Assembly (NCBI RefSeq): GCF_002902905.1
Contig: NZ_CP026124.1
Location: 2,232,001-2,296,000 of the forward strand
Length of the DNA: 64,000 nucleotides
Reading direction: 5' to 3'
Source: Achromobacter sp. AONIH1
Lineage (GTDB): Bacteria; Pseudomonadota; Gammaproteobacteria; Burkholderiales; Burkholderiaceae_B
Part shown: positions 8,436 to 17,904 of the stretch, piece by piece
Numbering within the stretch: position 1 is the first letter of the stretch
How the letters are laid out: every line of letters starts with the position of its first letter
The notes under the pieces: model-generated
What the model was told of the DNA's origin: nothing
Seen by the model: only the letters and a program-made list of their open reading frames with translations
Database searches by the model: none
Made by a program: the position numbers and the translations under genes

Positions 8436-9124
8436 GCCGTTTCAAGAACGAGATCACCCACCTGCAGGCGCACATCAAGACGCTTCGCCTGGGGGCTGGC
8501 GCGCTGGTCATCGTCGCCCTGGTCATGGGCGGTGGCTGGTGGAGCGCGCCGCGCGACCTGACCATCCACGTCCCGCCCGACCTGCGCTCCGGCAGTACCC
8601 GCAAGTGGTGGGAAGTGCCGCCCGAATCAGTCTATGCGTTCACGTTCTACGTGTTCCAGACCCTCAACCGCTGGCCGACGAGCGGCGAAGAGGACTACCC
8701 GCGCAACCTCCACACGCTCTCGCCGTACCTCACTCCGTCCTGCCAGGCATTCCTGCGCGCGGACTACGACTACCGCCGCAGCACGGGCGAGCTGCGCCAG
8801 CGCGTGCGCGGCATCTACGAAATCCCCGGGCGCGGCTACGGCGACGATCCCACGGCGCGCGTGCGCGTGGTCTCCGACCGCGACTGGGTGGTGACGCTCG
8901 ACATCACCGCCGACGAGTACTACGGCGCCGAGCAGGTCAAGCGCGCGCTCGTGCGCTACCCGGTGAAGGTCACGCGGGTGGACGTCGATCCCGCCCGCAA
9001 CCCGTTCGGCTTGGCGCTGGACTGCTACGACGGTGCGCCCCAGCGCATCAGCGCACCGGAGCCGACGCGCCCGGCGCCTGGCGGCCTGTCTCCGCAAGCG
9101 CCCCAAGGAGGAAACACCCCATGA
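8432..9124 (+). CDS. ICE protein, PFL_4703 family (TIGR03746, TraE/VirB8-like)
   Basis: 230 residues: a short cytoplasmic N-terminus, one membrane helix (about 21-38), then a periplasmic domain with 'SVYAFTFYVFQTLNRWP' and 'RDWVVTLDITADEYYG'. This bitopic plan and order (before TraK- and TraB-like genes) is that of TraE/VirB8 scaffold proteins. The chosen ATG at 8432 overlaps the previous stop by 4 bases; upstream in-frame codons belong to antisense shadow. It overlaps the next gene by 4 bases. Confidence 0.86.
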   Translation: MSRFKNEITHLQAHIKTLRLGAGALVIVALVMGGGWWSAPRDLTIHVPPDLRSGSTRKWWEVPPESVYAFTFYVFQTLNRWPTSGEEDYPRNLHTLSPYLTPSCQAFLRADYDYRRSTGELRQRVRGIYEIPGRGYGDDPTARVRVVSDRDWVVTLDITADEYYGAEQVKRALVRYPVKVTRVDVDPARNPFGLALDCYDGAPQRISAPEPTRPAPGGLSPQAPQGGNTP

Positions 9125-10038
9125 AGCATCCTGTACTCGTGCTGCTGGGGCTGCTGGCCGTGGCCGCGGCACCCGTCTCCCATGCTGTGGAGATTCTGCG
9201 GTGGGAACGCATGCCGCTCGCGGTGCCGCTGAAGGTGGGCCAGGAGCGCATCGTGTTCATCGACCGGAACGTCCGCGTGGGCGTACCCGCAGGCGTGGGC
9301 GAACGCCTGCGCGTGCAGAGCGCAGGCGGCGCGGTGTACCTGCGCGCCAGCGAACCGATCGAGCCCACGCGGCTGCAATTGCAGGACGCCGACACGGGCG
9401 CGCTGATCCTGCTCGACATTGCGGCCGAGCCGCCCAAGGACGGCGAAGCCGAGCTGGAGCCGGTGCGCATCGTCGAGGGCAGCAGCACCCCTGCGCGCTA
9501 CGGCGATCTGGCAGGCGGTGCCGATGAGGCCACGGCACGCGCCCAGGACCAGGCAGGTACGCGGGTGACCCGGCGCGAAACCCCGGTTCCGGTCGTCCTG
9601 ACGCGCTTCGCCGCACAGAACCTCTACGCGCCGCTGCGCACCGTGGAGCCGCTGCCTGGCGTCATGCGGGTGAACCTGCGTCGTGACCTCGACCTCGGCA
9701 CGCTGATGCCGACGCTGCCCCTGCGCGCGATCGCACTCGCGTCGTGGCGTCTGGAAGACCAGTGGGTCACTGCCGTGCGCCTGACAAACAGCAGCAGCGG
9801 CTGGGTCACGCTCGACCCGCGCGTGCTGCAAGGCGATTTCCTCACCGCTACCTTCCAGCACGAAGCGCTCGGCCCTCGCGGTACGCCCGAGGACACGACC
9901 GTCCTGTACCTGGTGACGCGCGGGCACGGCCTCGCGCAATCGCTGCTGCCGGCGATCCACCGCTTCGACCCGGTCGTGCATCTGCCGCAGCCGGAAGCGG
10001 TAGCCGACGACGGCAAGGAGGCCCGCCATGCGCAGTAA
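9121..10038 (+). CDS. ICE protein, PFL_4704 family (TIGR03749, TraK-like)
   Basis: 305 residues with a signal peptide (about 1-23). The mature protein starts EILRWERMPLAVPL and is rich in beta-strand-like alternation, with 'GQERIVFIDRNVRVGVP' near the N-terminus and 'YLVTRGHGLAQSLLP' near the C-terminus. PFL_4704 proteins correspond to TraK, the secretin-like component that links the outer-membrane complex to TraB. It starts 4 bases inside the TraE-like gene and ends 11 bases inside the TraB-like gene. Confidence 0.86.
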   Translation: MKHPVLVLLGLLAVAAAPVSHAVEILRWERMPLAVPLKVGQERIVFIDRNVRVGVPAGVGERLRVQSAGGAVYLRASEPIEPTRLQLQDADTGALILLDIAAEPPKDGEAELEPVRIVEGSSTPARYGDLAGGADEATARAQDQAGTRVTRRETPVPVVLTRFAAQNLYAPLRTVEPLPGVMRVNLRRDLDLGTLMPTLPLRAIALASWRLEDQWVTAVRLTNSSSGWVTLDPRVLQGDFLTATFQHEALGPRGTPEDTTVLYLVTRGHGLAQSLLPAIHRFDPVVHLPQPEAVADDGKEARHAQ

Positions 10039-11446
10039 CGGCTTGCTCAAGTGGCTGATGATCCCAGTCGCCTTGCTGGTGCTGTTCGTCGCCATCCGGC
10101 TGTTCTCCGGCGGAAGCACGTCGGCACCGCCCGCCGCGGATGCCGGCTCCAAGCTCACGCCCGAGGAAATGAAGGCGTTGGGCATCGAAGGCGATACCCC
10201 TCGCGACACCGTTGCAACCCTGGTGGCCCAGGTGAAACAGTTGCGCACCGAGCTTCAGACCGCGCTGACCGACAACAAGTCGCAGCGCGAGGAAAACCAG
10301 CGGCTGCGCCAGCGCGAGAACTCCATCGATCAGCGCATCAATTCGGCCCTCGAATCCGAACGCTCGAACCTTCGCCGCGACCAGGAACAGGCGGCCAGCG
10401 CGCGCCAGCAGACCGAGGGGCTGCTCGCCGACCTGCAGCGGCGCCTGGACAGCATCGGCGGGCGCGGCGGCGGCCATGCCGATCTGCCCGTGGGCCTGGG
10501 GCTGCGCGATGGCGACGAGGCCGGCATGGAAGGCGGCATGCGCTGGATCGAGCCGGACGACGCGAAGAAGGCCGAGGGCCGCAACGGCAGTCGTGGCACG
10601 GGCAGCGGCATGAGCTTCCCGACGAGCTTCGGCCCGGCGCAAAGCACGCTGGAAACGACCGCGGAAACCGTGGCGAACGCCGGCGCACGTGCGGCAGGCG
10701 TCAAGAGCGCCAAGCCGGTCTATACCGTGCCAACCAACTCGACGCTGATGGGGTCGGTCGCGATGACGGCGCTGATCGGTCGTGTGCCGATCGACGGGAC
10801 GGTGAACGATCCGTACCCCTTCAAGGTACTGGTCGGGCCGGACAACCTGACCGCCAATGGCATCGACATTCCCGACGTGGCCGGCGCTGTGTTCAGCGGA
10901 ACCGCATCGGGCGACTGGACGCTTTCGTGCGTGCGCGGTCAGGTGCGCAGCATCACCTTCGTTTTCCACGACGGCACGATCCGCACCATCCCCGAAGACC
11001 GCGACGGCAACCAGCAGAACAACCAGCAGCGCGACGGCCTGGGCTGGATCAGCGATCCCTATGGCATCCCTTGCGTCAGCGGCGAGCGGCGCAGCAACGC
11101 CCAGCAGTACCTCGGCTCGCAGGCCCTGATCACCGCGGCCGGCGCCGGCGTGGCCTCGCTGATCGACAGCGACAGCGGCCAGATGTCCTACGTCGGCGCA
11201 GACGGCTCCATCGGCAGCGTCGGCATCTCGGGCAACGAGGCCGTGGGCCGCATCCTGGCCGGTGGCGTGCGCGACATGGCGGACTGGGTGAACAAGCTGT
11301 ACGGGCAGGCGTTCGCGGCCGTCTATGTCCAGCCTGGCGCGAAGGTCGCCGTCCACCTCGAAAAGCCGCTCGCCATCGACTTCGATCCCGAAGGCCGCAA
11401 GGTCGATCACCGCGCAGGAGAAAGCCATGCTCTCGAACTTGAATAG
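10028..11446 (+). CDS. ICE protein, PFL_4705 family (TIGR03752, TraB/VirB10-like)
   Basis: 472 residues: an N-terminal membrane helix (about 9-26), a coiled-coil region (about 62-140, rich in Gln/Glu/Arg), a Gly-rich linker, then a beta-rich C-terminal domain beginning near 'YTVPTNSTLMGSVAMTALIGRVP', the typical entry of the TraB/VirB10 barrel. It probably spans from the inner to the outer membrane and forms the channel core. The length is usual for the family. It overlaps the next gene by 20 bases. Confidence 0.88.
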   Translation: MRSNGLLKWLMIPVALLVLFVAIRLFSGGSTSAPPAADAGSKLTPEEMKALGIEGDTPRDTVATLVAQVKQLRTELQTALTDNKSQREENQRLRQRENSIDQRINSALESERSNLRRDQEQAASARQQTEGLLADLQRRLDSIGGRGGGHADLPVGLGLRDGDEAGMEGGMRWIEPDDAKKAEGRNGSRGTGSGMSFPTSFGPAQSTLETTAETVANAGARAAGVKSAKPVYTVPTNSTLMGSVAMTALIGRVPIDGTVNDPYPFKVLVGPDNLTANGIDIPDVAGAVFSGTASGDWTLSCVRGQVRSITFVFHDGTIRTIPEDRDGNQQNNQQRDGLGWISDPYGIPCVSGERRSNAQQYLGSQALITAAGAGVASLIDSDSGQMSYVGADGSIGSVGISGNEAVGRILAGGVRDMADWVNKLYGQAFAAVYVQPGAKVAVHLEKPLAIDFDPEGRKVDHRAGESHALELE

Positions 11447-11867
11447 GGGCCTGGCGCTGGCCCTCGCCGTCGCGGTGCTCGGCGGCTGCGCCACCAGCAA
11501 GGAAAAGCTGCTGCCCCACGGCGACAGCACGATGATGGACATCTGGCAGCAGAACGCCGGCGACGGCGGCGGGAGCGCCGGCCAGGCGGCACGCCGGCAG
11601 CTGCTCGATGCCCGCCAGAGCCTGCGCCGGCCGTTGACCGAGGCCGACGTGCAGGCCGCGCCCGCCGAGCAGATGCGCTACACGCGCACCGCACGCAACG
11701 AGGTCTATCGCCAGTTCCACCGGCTGCCGAATCCCGATCTCGTCATGTACGTGTATCCACACTTGGCGGGCTCGGACCCTGTACCTGTGCCGGGCTACAC
11801 GACGGTCTTCCCCCTGTACCAGCGCGTGCAGTACGCCATGCCGGGCGAGCGCGTGGAGGACTACTGA
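11427..11867 (+). CDS. Conjugative transfer region lipoprotein (TIGR03751, TraV-like)
   Basis: 146 residues with a lipoprotein signal: hydrophobic 8-18, lipobox L-G-G-C at about 18-21. The mature region is short, with 'NEVYRQFHRLPNPDLVMYVYPHL' and a final segment 'PGYTTVFPLYQRVQYAMPGE' typical of TIGR03751. By position and size it is the counterpart of TraV/VirB7, which stabilises the outer-membrane core. The ATG at 11427 lies within the preceding gene; stop and next start share one base (TGATG). Confidence 0.85.
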   Translation: MLSNLNRGLALALAVAVLGGCATSKEKLLPHGDSTMMDIWQQNAGDGGGSAGQAARRQLLDARQSLRRPLTEADVQAAPAEQMRYTRTARNEVYRQFHRLPNPDLVMYVYPHLAGSDPVPVPGYTTVFPLYQRVQYAMPGERVEDY

Positions 11868-14734
11868 TGCGCTGGAAACTTCCCTGGCCGAAGCTGGCCG
11901 CATCCAGCGCCAGCGACGACGAGCAGCCGGACGGTTGGCAGCGCCACGTCGATGCCTTGCGCCAGGCCGGCATCCCCGAACCTGGTGCAGCGGTACAGGG
12001 CCGCAGGCCGGCGACGGTAGCCGACGAGCAGGCGCTGTACGACGTCGCACCGTCGTTCGCGGAACTGCTGCCTTGGGTGGAGTTCCTGCCGCAGTCGAAG
12101 TCCATGCTGCTGGAGGATGGGCAGTCGGTCGCTGCCTTCTACGAGCTGGTGCCGCTGGGCACCGAGGGCCGGGAACCCGGCTGGCTCGCGCATGCCCGCG
12201 ATGCCTTGGAAAACGCGCTCCAGGACTCGTTCGATGAGCTGGACGAAAACCCCTGGGTGCTCCAGCTCTACGCCCAGGACGAGCCCAGCTTCGACCAGTA
12301 CATGCAGACCCTGCGCGACTACGTGCAGCCGCGCGCCCGCGATACCGCGTTCACCGAGTTCTACCTGCGCTTCTTCGGCCACCACCTACGCGCGGTCGCC
12401 AAGCCGGGCGGCCTGTTCGAGGACACGGTGGTCACGCGGCTGCGCTGGCGCGGCCAGACGCGGCGGGTGCGCATGGTGATCTATCGCCGTGCCACCGGGC
12501 AGGCAAGCCGCCGCGGCCAGACGCCCGAGCAGATGCTGAACATCGTTTGCGACCGCCTGTGCGGCGGCCTGGCGAACGCCGGCATCCAGGCACGGCGCAT
12601 GGTCGCAGCCGACGTCCACGACTGGCTGCTGCGCTGGTTCAATCCGCGCCCGGCGATGCTCGGGCCGAGTGCAGAGGACCGGGAGCGCTTCTACGCGCTG
12701 GCGCGCTACCCCGACGAGGCCGAGGACGGCGAAATCGAGCTGGCGAGCGGGCGGGATTTCAGCCAGCGGTTGTTCTTCGGCCAGCCACGCTCCGACGTGG
12801 AGCATGGCACTTGGTACTTCGATGGCATGCCGCACCGCGTGCTGATCACCGACCGCCTGCGCATGCCGCCCGGCACCGGACACCTGACCGGCGAGACCCG
12901 CAAAGGGGATGCCATCAACACGCTGTTCGACCAGATGCCGGAAGACACCTTGCTTTGTCTCACGATGGTCGCCACGCCGCAGGATGTCCTGGAAGCGGAT
13001 CTCAACCACCTGGCTAAGAAGGCGGTGGGCGAGACGCTGGCGTCGGAGCAGACGTTGAAGGACGTGCAGGAAGCCCGCTCCCTCATCGGCAGCGCGCACA
13101 AGCTCTACCGCGGAACGCTGGCGTTCTACCTGCGCGGACGCGACGAGGCGGAACTGGACCGGCGCGGCCTGGACCTGGCGAACGTGATGCTCAACGCCGG
13201 CTTGCAGCCGGTGCGCGAAGACGACGAGGTGGCACCGCTCAACAGCTACTTGCGCTGGCTGCCGTGCTGCTACAACCCCGGCCAGGATCGGCGCAGGTGG
13301 TACACCCAACTGATGTTCGCGCAGCACATCGCGAACGTGTCGCCGGTGTGGGGCCGCGCCCAGGGCACGGGGCACCCCGGCATCACGATGTTCAACCGTG
13401 GTGGCGGCCCGATCACCTTCGATCCGCTCAATCGCCTGGATCGGCAGATGAACGCCCACCTGTTCCTGTTCGGCCCTACCGGCTCGGGCAAGTCCGCGAC
13501 GCTCAACAACCTCTTGAACCAGGTCACGGCCATCTATCGGCCGCGGCTGTTCATCGTTGAGGCCGGCAACAGCTTCGGCCTGTTCAGCGATTTCGCACGC
13601 AGGCTCGGGCTAACGGTGAACCGGGTAAAGCTGGCCCCAGGCTCCGGTATCAGCCTCGCACCGTTCGCCGATGCGCGCCGGCTGATCGAAACGCCGAGCG
13701 ACGTGCAGACGCTCGATGCCGACGCGCTGGACGAGGACCTTCCCCCGGATGCCTCGGCCATGGAGGCGGACGAGCAGCGCGACGTGCTCGGCGAATTGGA
13801 GATCACGGCGCGGCTGATGATCACCGGCGGCGAGGACAAGGAAGAAGCCCGGATGACGCGGGCCGACCGCTCGCTGATCCGCCAGTGCATCCTCGACGCC
13901 GCCGAGCACTGCGTGGCCGAGAAGCGCACGGTGCTCACGCGCGATGTGCGCAACGCGCTGCGCACCCGCGGCCAGGACCCGACGCTGCCCGAGATGCGGC
14001 GTGTGCGGCTGCTGGAGATGGCGGACGCGATGGACATGTTCTGCCAAGGCACGGACGGCGAGATGTTCGACCGCGACGGCACGCCGTGGCCCGAGGCGGA
14101 CATCACCCTGGTGGACCTCGCAACCTACGCCCGCGAGGGCTACAACGCCCAGCTCTCCATCGCCTACATCAGCCTGATCAGCACGGTGAACAACATCGCC
14201 GAGCGTGATCAGTACCTGGGACGCCCGATCATCAACGTCACCGACGAAGGGCACATCATCACGAAGAACCCGCTGCTCGCGCCCTATGTCGTGAAAATTA
14301 CAAAAATGTGGAGAAAGTTGGGGGCCTGGTTCTGGCTCGCGACGCAGAACATCGACGACTTGCCGCGCGCCGCGGAGCCCATGCTCAACATGATCGAGTG
14401 GTGGATCTGTCTCAGCATGCCGCCCGATGAAGTCGAGAAGATCGCGCGGTTCCGCGAACTCTCGCCCGCGCAGAAGGCGCTGATGCTTTCGGCGCGCAAA
14501 GAGGCGGGGAAATTCACAGAAGGCGTCATCCTCTCCAAGAGCATGGAAGTGCTGTTCCGCGCTGTGCCACCGAGCCTGTACCTCGCCCTCGCGCAGACAG
14601 AACCCGAGGAGAAAGCCGAACGCTACCAGCTCATGCAGCAGTACGGCTGCACCGAACTGGAAGCGGCTTTCAAGGTGGCCGAGAAGATCGACCAGGCCCG
14701 CGGCATCGAGTCGCCGGCCCTGGAACTGTCGTAA
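11867..14734 (+). CDS. traC: Conjugative transfer ATPase, PFL_4706 family (TIGR03744, TraC/VirB4)
   Basis: 955-residue cytoplasmic ATPase energising pilus assembly and transfer. Walker A is at about residues 536-543 (GPTGSGKS). The Walker B region lies later, around 'INVTDEGHIIT', followed by 'FWLATQNIDDLPR'. The first 500 residues form the usual VirB4 N-terminal domain ('DGQSVAAFYEL', 'GTWYFDGMPHRVLITD'). Length matches the family. It is translationally coupled to the lipoprotein gene and followed by the DsbA-like gene after 13 bases. Confidence 0.94.
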   Translation: MRWKLPWPKLAASSASDDEQPDGWQRHVDALRQAGIPEPGAAVQGRRPATVADEQALYDVAPSFAELLPWVEFLPQSKSMLLEDGQSVAAFYELVPLGTEGREPGWLAHARDALENALQDSFDELDENPWVLQLYAQDEPSFDQYMQTLRDYVQPRARDTAFTEFYLRFFGHHLRAVAKPGGLFEDTVVTRLRWRGQTRRVRMVIYRRATGQASRRGQTPEQMLNIVCDRLCGGLANAGIQARRMVAADVHDWLLRWFNPRPAMLGPSAEDRERFYALARYPDEAEDGEIELASGRDFSQRLFFGQPRSDVEHGTWYFDGMPHRVLITDRLRMPPGTGHLTGETRKGDAINTLFDQMPEDTLLCLTMVATPQDVLEADLNHLAKKAVGETLASEQTLKDVQEARSLIGSAHKLYRGTLAFYLRGRDEAELDRRGLDLANVMLNAGLQPVREDDEVAPLNSYLRWLPCCYNPGQDRRRWYTQLMFAQHIANVSPVWGRAQGTGHPGITMFNRGGGPITFDPLNRLDRQMNAHLFLFGPTGSGKSATLNNLLNQVTAIYRPRLFIVEAGNSFGLFSDFARRLGLTVNRVKLAPGSGISLAPFADARRLIETPSDVQTLDADALDEDLPPDASAMEADEQRDVLGELEITARLMITGGEDKEEARMTRADRSLIRQCILDAAEHCVAEKRTVLTRDVRNALRTRGQDPTLPEMRRVRLLEMADAMDMFCQGTDGEMFDRDGTPWPEADITLVDLATYAREGYNAQLSIAYISLISTVNNIAERDQYLGRPIINVTDEGHIITKNPLLAPYVVKITKMWRKLGAWFWLATQNIDDLPRAAEPMLNMIEWWICLSMPPDEVEKIARFRELSPAQKALMLSARKEAGKFTEGVILSKSMEVLFRAVPPSLYLALAQTEPEEKAERYQLMQQYGCTELEAAFKVAEKIDQARGIESPALELS

Positions 14735-14747
14735 ACCGGAGAACGCC

Positions 14748-15533
14748 ATGGAACAGAAACGTCCTTCCATTCCGATGCAGGTCCAGGCGTTCCGCCGTCG
14801 CCGCTGGCGGCCTCGCTGGCCCTGGGTATTGGCTGCTGTGCTGGTCGCGCTGCTGCTGATCTGGCTGGTGTCCCGGACGCCCGGCGAATCCTCAGCCTCG
14901 TCGCCCGCGCCGGCCAGCACGGCGCAGGTCGCTGGGCCACCCTGGCAGATGGGCAACCCGGAAGGCCGCTTCACGCTGACGCTCTATGCCGACCTGGAAT
15001 GCCCGTTCTGCCGGGAGTACTTCCCGCAGCTCAAGCGGTGGGTCGGCAACAACACCGACGTCGCACTGCAATGGCACCACCAGCCGCTGGCCGCACACGA
15101 GCCAGCCGCGTCGGCCGAGGCACGTCTGGCCGAGTGCGCCGCCGAAGCGGGCGGTCATGCGGCGTTCTGGCAGGCGGTCGAATGGGTCTATGCCCACACG
15201 CGCAGCGACGGCCAGGGCTTGCCCGATGGCTTGCGTTACCCCGAAACAACGTCGGCCATCGAGCAGTGCATGGCGAGCGAGCGGCCCAACGCGGCCATCC
15301 GCGCCCAGGCCGCAGAAGCCACCAAGAGCGGCGTGACCGCCACGCCGTCGCTGCGACTGCTCGATCGCCAGACGGGCCAGGCCATCCTGCTGCAGGGGCC
15401 GATCGAGGGCGATGCCTTGCTGTCGGCCATGGACATGCTGGCGGCCGGGGACATGGCCAGCGACGCGGCGGCTTCCCCCGCCACCGCCACATCCGAAATG
15501 CCTGCCGACGTTGTCGGCGACATGCCCAGGTAG
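14748..15533 (+). CDS. Membrane-anchored DsbA-like thiol oxidoreductase of the ICE
   Basis: 261 residues: a basic N-terminus, one uncleaved-looking membrane helix (about 27-46), a Ser/Pro/Ala linker and a periplasmic thioredoxin fold. 'TLYADLECPFCREYFPQL' holds the C-P-F-C active site and 'GVTATPSLRLLD' the cis-proline loop. It probably introduces or isomerises disulfides in T4SS parts (several have paired cysteines). It is last in the second conjugation block. The C-terminal 35 residues are low complexity. Confidence 0.85.
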   Translation: MEQKRPSIPMQVQAFRRRRWRPRWPWVLAAVLVALLLIWLVSRTPGESSASSPAPASTAQVAGPPWQMGNPEGRFTLTLYADLECPFCREYFPQLKRWVGNNTDVALQWHHQPLAAHEPAASAEARLAECAAEAGGHAAFWQAVEWVYAHTRSDGQGLPDGLRYPETTSAIEQCMASERPNAAIRAQAAEATKSGVTATPSLRLLDRQTGQAILLQGPIEGDALLSAMDMLAAGDMASDAAASPATATSEMPADVVGDMPR

Positions 15534-15659
15534 CCCTCGGTCTTAGAGGCTACGGCGCGGTTCGCCGTGCTGACCGCGACCCGTTCGCTTCGCATCCTGG
15601 CTGCGAACAATCACCGCTGCGCGGTGGTGGATGCACCTTGTTCCGCTGTTTCATCCCCA

Positions 15660-15675
15660 GGAGGGCTTGCCCTCC
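15660..15675 (+). repeat. Inverted repeat in the radC leader
   Basis: GGAGGGC-TT-GCCCTCC, a perfect 7-base arm repeat 39 bases before the radC start. It has no T-run, and a second GC-rich motif (GGCGCC) follows. Could be a leader structure, or part of a promoter that works in single-stranded DNA as known for leading-region antirestriction genes; this is speculation. Confidence 0.4.
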
Positions 15676-15713
15676 CAGGGTGGCGCCCTCCGTTCACATT
15701 CTGGAGGTTCGCC

Positions 15714-16208
15714 ATGTCTCTCGTCATCAACGACTCCTGCGTGGAGCCACGTTTTGCCCCAGCGTCCCAATCCGATGACTGGATCATCCGGCAAGCCATC
15801 GCGTTGCTGGAGCAGCGGGTCTTCAAGAAGGGGCCAGCCCTGAATCAGCCAGCCGTCGTCAAGGACTATCTGCGCCTGAAACTGGCCGCCGAGCCGAACG
15901 AAATCTTCGCCGTCGTGTTTCTCAACAGCATGCACGTGGTGCTGGCCTATGAGCCGATGTTCAAGGGTACGGTCCATTCGACCACGGTGCATGCGCGCCC
16001 AATCGTGCAGCGCGCCCTGGAACTTAACGCCGCTGCGGTCATTTTTTCGCACCAACACCCTTCGGGCTGCACGGAGCCGTCAAGCGCGGACCGCGCTTTG
16101 ACCCAAACGCTGAGGGCCGCGTTGTCGCTGATCGACGTGAGGGTGCTGGATCACCTCATCGTCGGCCAGGGCACGCCGTACTCGTTCGCGGAATCCGGCC
16201 TGCTGTAG
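15714..16208 (+). CDS. radC: RadC-family JAB/MPN domain protein
   Basis: 164 residues, the short mobile-element form of RadC lacking the helix-hairpin-helix part. The metal-binding JAMM motif is intact: SHQHPSG followed by SSAD, and an upstream glutamate in 'AAEPNEIFAVVFL'. Such proteins are common accessory genes in plasmids and ICEs; they were named for DNA repair, but the function is unsettled. ATG 15714 is preceded by CTGGAGG, a strong ribosome-binding site. It is followed by a clear terminator at 16235. Confidence 0.9.
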   Translation: MSLVINDSCVEPRFAPASQSDDWIIRQAIALLEQRVFKKGPALNQPAVVKDYLRLKLAAEPNEIFAVVFLNSMHVVLAYEPMFKGTVHSTTVHARPIVQRALELNAAAVIFSHQHPSGCTEPSSADRALTQTLRAALSLIDVRVLDHLIVGQGTPYSFAESGLL

Positions 16209-16234
16209 CGACGGTGTCGGCTTCTTGATCCACA

Positions 16235-16258
16235 CGGAGGCTTCGGCCTCCGATTTTT
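16235..16258 (+). terminator. Rho-independent terminator after radC
   Basis: CGGAGGC-TTCG-GCCTCCG, a perfect 7-bp stem closed by a TTCG tetraloop, followed directly by ATTTTT. Lies 26 bases after the radC stop and ends that transcription unit. Confidence 0.9.
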
Positions 16259-16337
16259 CAATGTGCAACCTCTCCGCTGCACGGGCGAAATGGAGTTCTG
16301 CAACGGCTAGGAAGCAGCCAAGATGCCGAAGCTCCAT
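16257..16337 (-). pseudogene. 5' remnant of a LysR-family regulator gene
   Basis: Reading on the minus strand from an ATG at 16337, about 27 residues give MELRHLGCFLAVAELHFARA and then AERLHIE, the unmistakable start of a LysR-type helix-turn-helix (usual form M-E-L-R-H-L-R-Y-F-L-A-V-A-E). Homology stops exactly at the radC terminator and never reaches the rest of the domain. It is a truncated leftover of an earlier cargo gene at this insertion site. Confidence 0.7.
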
Positions 16338-16350
16338 CTCGCTTTCCTTG

Positions 16351-17835
16351 TCAGCTTGCAGACCGCTGCGTTTTTGCCAGCATCGCTAAGAGGATGCAGA
16401 CCAGCAAAGCAGCGCCCAGGTTGTAGAGCATTCCCGCGACGAAAGCTGAAGCGTATTGGCCTGCTTGCGCCGCCGCGCCATCGCCTGCGGCAAGCGCCGC
16501 ACCGAACAGGATGCCGACCGCGGCCACGCCCAGCGCGGCGCCGACCTGCTGAACGGTCGAGATCACGCCCGACGCCATGCCAGCCTGCGCTTCAGCGACA
16601 AAGCCCAGTACCAGGTTCAGCAGCGGCGTCATGATGAAGCCTTGCCCGGCACCGACCACGACCAGAACGGGGATCAGCCGCATGGGCACCAGTTCCGCAC
16701 CAGCGGCTTGCACCTGGGCGATCAGCAGGCCGATCGAAACGGCATAGACCAGCGCCCCGCTGACGATGGCGGCGGTTCCCCAGCGGGCAACCAGCCGTGG
16801 CGCAGCCAGCGATGCCGCGACAAAGCCCACGCTGCATGGCGCGAAGATGCTGCCAGCCACGAAGGGATCGAGGCCCAGCCCCGTCTGCACCAGCAAGGCG
16901 AAGCACAAGAAGAACGAACTGGACGTGGAATAGACCAGCAGCACCAGCACCGCGCCCAGCGCGAAACGACGCTGTCCCAGCAATCGCATGTCCACCAGCG
17001 GCAAACCACCGGCAATCCGCCGCTGCTCCTGCTGCCGGTAGAACAGCGCGAGCAGCGCCGCCGCCACCCCCAGCGACCCCAGGCTCCAGGCCGGCCAGCC
17101 TTGGCCCGGCCCCTCGATCAGCGGCACCAGCAGCAACGCCAGGCCGGCGCTGACCAGTACCACGCCCGTCCAGTCCAGGGCCGGGCGCTGCGGCGCGCGC
17201 GATTCGGGAATGCACCGTGCGGCGGCGATGGCGAACAGCCCGATGGGCACGTTGATGAGGAAGATGCTGCGCCAGCCCAGCCCGAACAGGTCGGCATGCA
17301 CCAGCCAGCCGCCCAGCACCTGCCCAGCGATGGCGGCCAGGCCCAGCGTCATGCCCAGCAGGCCGAAGGCACGGCGGCTGTCGTCGCCGTCGAAGTTGAC
17401 GCGGATGGACGCATAGACCTGCGGGAACAGCAAGGCGGCCGCCAGCCCCTGCAACACCCTGGCACCGATCAGGAAGCCGGCCTTGGGCGCCAGCCCGCAC
17501 AAGGCCGAGGCCACGGTGAAGCCCGCCATGCCGACGACGAACAACCGACGGCGGCCGAACAGGTCGCCCAGCCGCCCGCCGGTAATCAGCAGCACGCCGA
17601 ACGCCAGCTCGTAACCGGCCACGATGAAACCGATCTGCGCGAAGCTCGCGCCCAGCCCGGCCTGCATGCTGGGGATGGCCACGTTGACCACGAACAGGTC
17701 GAAGATCGTGACGAAGCCGGCCAGTAGCAGCACGGACAACCCGAGCCACGGCGGGCCACTGACGGCGCGCTCGGGCGGCGTCGCAAAGCAGGGATTTGAG
17801 TTCATCTTGCGTATCCAGGGTAAAGACGCGATCAT
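16351..17835 (-). CDS. MFS efflux transporter, DHA2 (14-TMS) type
   Basis: 494 residues with about 14 hydrophobic segments. The MFS motif A is clear (GGRLGDLFGRRRLFV), and the N-terminal 'VNVAIPSMQAGLGAS' is typical of the EmrB/QacA drug:proton antiporter group. I chose ATG 17835 because AAGAAGGG stands 9 bases upstream; ATG 17805 is an alternative. It is divergent from a MmyB-type regulator with an AT-rich gap, a common efflux-plus-regulator pair. The substrate cannot be told. It interrupts the ICE core order and is cargo. Confidence 0.85.
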   Translation of the reverse strand: MIASLPWIRKMNSNPCFATPPERAVSGPPWLGLSVLLLAGFVTIFDLFVVNVAIPSMQAGLGASFAQIGFIVAGYELAFGVLLITGGRLGDLFGRRRLFVVGMAGFTVASALCGLAPKAGFLIGARVLQGLAAALLFPQVYASIRVNFDGDDSRRAFGLLGMTLGLAAIAGQVLGGWLVHADLFGLGWRSIFLINVPIGLFAIAAARCIPESRAPQRPALDWTGVVLVSAGLALLLVPLIEGPGQGWPAWSLGSLGVAAALLALFYRQQEQRRIAGGLPLVDMRLLGQRRFALGAVLVLLVYSTSSSFFLCFALLVQTGLGLDPFVAGSIFAPCSVGFVAASLAAPRLVARWGTAAIVSGALVYAVSIGLLIAQVQAAGAELVPMRLIPVLVVVGAGQGFIMTPLLNLVLGFVAEAQAGMASGVISTVQQVGAALGVAAVGILFGAALAAGDGAAAQAGQYASAFVAGMLYNLGAALLVCILLAMLAKTQRSAS

Positions 17836-17848
17836 TCTCAAACCCTTC

Positions 17849-17872
17849 TTAAACAATTACAATTTAACAATT
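17849..17872. promoter_or_regulatory. Direct repeat in the MFS/regulator divergent promoter
   Basis: TTAAACAATT and TTTAACAATT stand 14 bases apart within the AT-rich gap between the efflux gene and its regulator. Good candidate operator for the MmyB-type regulator; function inferred from place and repetition only. Confidence 0.35.
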
Positions 17873-17904
17873 TATGCTATTACTTAAAGCAATCCCATAA
17901 GGCG

